Below, piece by piece: positions 61,810 through 64,000 of a DNA stretch of 64,000 nucleotides. Position 1 is the first letter of the stretch. Each line of letters begins with the position of its first letter. The stretch lies in contig NZ_JBKEAA010000019.1 in the NCBI RefSeq assembly GCF_047971665.1, positions 62,001 through 126,000 of the forward strand, given 5' to 3'. A program made the position numbers and the translations under genes. This stretch comes from Castellaniella sp047971665. GTDB taxonomy: Bacteria > Pseudomonadota > Gammaproteobacteria > Burkholderiales > Burkholderiaceae_B. The notes beneath the pieces are model-generated. The model made no database searches. It was not told where the DNA came from and saw only the letters and a list, made by a program, of their open reading frames with translations.

Positions 61810-62637
61810 TTACTCCTGATGTTCTGTGGATTTGGTGGGCACAGCGGTGCCGGTGCATTTGGTGATCAAGGCACCGAGGTTGGGCGGTTCGAGCACATCT
61901 AGACGACCCGAGCGGTCCTTGGCGGGTAGCCCAAAGGGGTTGATCGTCTGGCAGACAAACGCGCGGTAGGACGAGCCATCCTCGGCCTTGATCTCAGAGA
62001 GCGTCACGACTTCATCGACAATTCCGGGAAGCTCTGAAGCCGTTTTGCTACCCTCGATCTGCGGCACGAAGATGCGCCGATTGAAGTCGTCGACCTTTTC
62101 GTCGAGGATGGCGACGAAAATGACGTTCTTGCCCCGGGCGTGCTGCAGGTGGGTCAGCGCGGTCACCATTTCCTGGCCCAGGAGGCCGTAGGCCCCCCTG
62201 CTATCAGGCTTACCGGTGCGCTCTGAAAAGGCCTGTGGTTGGGCCTTGGCCCAGACCATGGCCAGACGCGAGAGCACGGTCAGGCTATCGACAAAATAGG
62301 TGTCGTATTTGGCAAGCTGCGATGGATCACCAAATCGTTCGCACACCGCCTGGTAGTGCGCCTCGGAGAAGGCCGAGTCTGGCGGCAATGCCCGATTGGG
62401 CCCTGCCAGAAACACCGTGAGGTCGCGAAATTCCGGCCAGGTGGCAGGGCGCACGCAGTCGCCGCGCCAGTCCTTGACCGCCAGGTCGCCCGCTTCGAGG
62501 TCTACGAACAGAGTGCTAGCCTCCGGTAGGGTCTTGAGCAGTGTGGTCTTGCCGATCCCAGGTTTGCCAAACAGTGCGATCTTCGCACCCGAGTGCTCTG
62601 CGATGCGCTGGTCGGCGGAAATGATAGGAAGTGCCAT
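61810..62637 (-). CDS. Sak4-like RecA-fold recombination ATPase
   Basis: A 275-residue ATPase with Walker A 'LFGKPGIGKTTLLKTL' and a Walker B-like 'YDTYFVDSLTVLSRLA'. The single RecA-core layout matches Sak4-type single-strand annealing proteins of phages. The ATG at 62637 overlaps the previous stop (ATGA). It would pair with the adjacent ssDNA-binding-like protein in phage recombination. Confidence 0.82.
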   Translation of the reverse strand: MALPIISADQRIAEHSGAKIALFGKPGIGKTTLLKTLPEASTLFVDLEAGDLAVKDWRGDCVRPATWPEFRDLTVFLAGPNRALPPDSAFSEAHYQAVCERFGDPSQLAKYDTYFVDSLTVLSRLAMVWAKAQPQAFSERTGKPDSRGAYGLLGQEMVTALTHLQHARGKNVIFVAILDEKVDDFNRRIFVPQIEGSKTASELPGIVDEVVTLSEIKAEDGSSYRAFVCQTINPFGLPAKDRSGRLDVLEPPNLGALITKCTGTAVPTKSTEHQE

Positions 62638-63257
62638 CACGCCACCTCCGCGGCCACACGTCGCATCGTTGACAGATCCAAGCCGGTATCGGCCTCGACC
62701 ACCGCAAGGGTATTGATCATGCTTTCAGCCGGTGATAGGCCGCTAAGACGTCCAAGATCGCTATATGTTTTGAGGGCCTTCTGAACGATTGAAATTGGCG
62801 ACGGTCTGCGTATGGCTTTCAACGATGTAGTCAATTCGTTGATCAGATGGTCGACAAATTCGTGAGAGGCACGATATTGAGCGCCATAATCTGGTGGTGC
62901 AACGAGATCCAGGTGCTGCTTTTCGACGGCGACGCTGATTGCTTCTTTGGAAGCCATGATCACTTCGCCATGACGAGTTGCATCGACTGTGCACAGTGTT
63001 TGCTGTTCGACTGCGTGGTAGTTGAAATGAGGGCGGGAGATCCAGCAATGGGAGGCCGAGCGGCCGTACCGTGCCATCTCGGAGCTGTACGTGCTCAGTC
63101 GCTGCCCGATATTTTGAGTGCAGCCCAGCTTGCAGATCCGTCCTGAGAAGGAAATGATATAAACGTACCCAAGATGACCGGCAACAGGAATACTGCGGCC
63201 ATAGTTCCGTGCGTCTTCAAATGAGCCTTTGAATAGCCAGATGTTCGAGTTATTCAT
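62637..63257 (-). CDS. GIY-YIG/T5orf172-like protein
   Basis: A 206-residue protein with 'GYVYIISFSGRICKLGCTQN' followed by 'IGQRLSTYSSEMAR', the GIY-YIG-like core of T5orf172/Mug113 nucleases. The C-terminal part is helical. Base composition is less GC-rich than the surrounding phage genes, suggesting a recent insertion, yet it is ATGA-coupled at both ends. Confidence 0.7.
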   Translation of the reverse strand: MNNSNIWLFKGSFEDARNYGRSIPVAGHLGYVYIISFSGRICKLGCTQNIGQRLSTYSSEMARYGRSASHCWISRPHFNYHAVEQQTLCTVDATRHGEVIMASKEAISVAVEKQHLDLVAPPDYGAQYRASHEFVDHLINELTTSLKAIRRPSPISIVQKALKTYSDLGRLSGLSPAESMINTLAVVEADTGLDLSTMRRVAAEVA

Positions 63258-63742
63258 TGTGCGGTCTCCTTGTCTGCGATAGTCAAGGTGAAGGTGGGCT
63301 TGCCAGCTTCGACGGTTCGGGCGGGGGCGAACTGCTCACGCAGCGCTGGGGGCCAGGCGGTATAGCGAGACTCGGAAACAGAGAGCTTGACGTCGATGAA
63401 ATCGGCGACGTTGTCCCCAGTGGCCGTGATGCGTCGCGCGATTTCAGCCAGTTTTTCCTGATCCCAGCGCACGCGCTTAGGCAATTCGGCCTTGATGGCC
63501 ACGCAGCCGTCTGTGATGTGGGCGGTGCCGAAGTCCCGGCCCGTGGCGGCAAGGGCGGCTTGGGCTTGCTCGCCGTAGCGTTTGATCAAAGCTGTGTCGA
63601 TCTGGGCCTTGGCCTTTTTCAGCATGGCGATCTCGTAATCCACGCCGATCACCAGTTCCTGCAGGCGGGTGGCGTCCAGGCGCGTGAGATCGGTCTTGAG
63701 CAGCCGGATCAGCTCGGTGGGGAGAATAGTGATGTCGTGCAT
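63254..63742 (-). CDS. Phage protein of unknown function, coiled-coil
   Basis: A 162-residue protein with a heptad-like helix ('LQELVIGVDYEIAMLKKAKA') and a C-terminal beta-rich part. Similar proteins stand at the start of early operons in related prophages. It overlaps the GIY-YIG gene by ATGA. No catalytic motif is visible. Confidence 0.6.
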   Translation of the reverse strand: MHDITILPTELIRLLKTDLTRLDATRLQELVIGVDYEIAMLKKAKAQIDTALIKRYGEQAQAALAATGRDFGTAHITDGCVAIKAELPKRVRWDQEKLAEIARRITATGDNVADFIDVKLSVSESRYTAWPPALREQFAPARTVEAGKPTFTLTIADKETAQ

Positions 63743-63753
63743 GTCGATCCCCC

Positions 63754-64000
63754 TTAGCCCACGCGCTCGGAGGTCGAGCGGTGCAAGACGCGCTGCTCGA
63801 ATTCCACAATGGTTTCGATGGGGTAGGAAACGCGGCGAGAGAGCTTCAGATACCGAGGGCCGATGCCTTCGCCGCGCCAGCGCTGCAGAGTCTTGGGGCT
63901 CACGCCCCAGCGCTGTGCGAGTTCGTTTTCGTTCAGAACCCGGCGGTCGCCAGGTGAGAGGTGGGCCGTGTCGGCCTGTGGCGTATTGCCGTCAAAAGAG
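63754..64000 (-). CDS. AlpA-like HTH protein (5' partial)
   Basis: The last 82 codons of a leftward gene whose start lies beyond the window. They encode 'VLNENELAQRWGVSPKTLQR' and 'RWRGEGIGPRYLKLSRRVSY', the winged HTH of AlpA/excisionase-type proteins. It heads the visible early operon and may regulate it or direct excision. The gene is complete at its 3' end only. Confidence 0.75.
   Translation of the reverse strand, partial: SFDGNTPQADTAHLSPGDRRVLNENELAQRWGVSPKTLQRWRGEGIGPRYLKLSRRVSYPIETIVEFEQRVLHRSTSERVG

Larger units (their letters stand above)
43837..64000. mobile_element. Prophage or capsid-encoding phage satellite (right end beyond window)
   Basis: About 20 kb of mostly leftward, tightly packed phage genes: early HTH, recombination and replication genes on the right, then packaging, head and lysis genes on the left. 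No tail protein, tape measure, baseplate or integrase is seen. The integrase and right attachment site are presumably beyond the window. No attachment repeat could be identified by eye at the left edge. Confidence 0.85.

Overview
The window looks like a chromosome segment of a high-GC betaproteobacterium, most likely Burkholderiales of the Alcaligenaceae type (Bordetella, Achromobacter or Castellaniella relatives). That placement is inferred from high-GC coding, from protein similarity recalled by eye, and from gene neighbourhoods such as a glycerol ABC transporter beside glpD and an alaS / rpsP-rimM-trmD block. No database search was run.

Region 1 (1-12.8 kb) is ordinary host chromosome. It holds the end of a glycerol-type ABC transporter binding protein, glpD, alaS, a TusA-like protein and rpsP-rimM-trmD. 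A leftward block follows (PIG-L deacetylase, DMT exporter, MFS transporter with a MarR regulator, SDR oxidoreductase), then a YnfA-like protein.

Region 2 (12.8-32.35 kb) is an aromatic-acid catabolic island. PobA turns 4-hydroxybenzoate into protocatechuate. A complete protocatechuate 4,5-cleavage (meta) pathway is present: LigAB dioxygenase, LigC dehydrogenase, LigI lactonase, the GalD/LigU tautomerase, LigJ hydratase and LigK aldolase, ending in pyruvate and oxaloacetate. The dioxygenase occurs twice: a divergent pair next to pobA and a canonical-looking pair in the main operon. Two AraC regulators flank pobA, a LysR regulator is divergent from the main operon, and a branched-chain-type ABC importer closes it. 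The last importer gene is an in-frame fusion of a LivF ATPase with a hemerythrin-like domain. A decayed stretch at 17.4-17.9 kb carries remnants of an alpha/beta hydrolase and a flavin reductase.

Region 3 (32.4-43.85 kb) starts with scrambled IS3-family remnants and then a lower-GC, four-gene putative defence cassette. It contains a leftward Hsp90/sacsin-type ATPase with a C-terminal DUF3883-like nuclease, closed by a strong terminator. Rightward and tightly coupled are a UvrD-like helicase with a PD-(D/E)XK nuclease, a type III-like modification methylase and a type III-like restriction helicase-nuclease. This is the best candidate for an under-described system.

Region 4 (43.84-64 kb) is a prophage or phage satellite, almost all leftward. 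From right to left it has a HTH protein, recombination and replication genes (GIY-YIG-like, Sak4-like ATPase, P63C, Cas4/RecB-like nuclease, P4-type primase-helicase, RuvC-like resolvase), a ParB-methyltransferase, an HNH endonuclease, terminase small and large subunits, portal, ClpP-like protease, HK97-type capsid and head-tail connectors, followed directly by a lysis cassette with overlapping Rz/Rz1 spanins. No tail gene lies between the connectors and lysis. The element is therefore either tail-deleted or a capsid-encoding satellite. A rightward cargo block (a frameshifted DUF3024 gene and a DUF2846 lipoprotein) interrupts the terminase genes.
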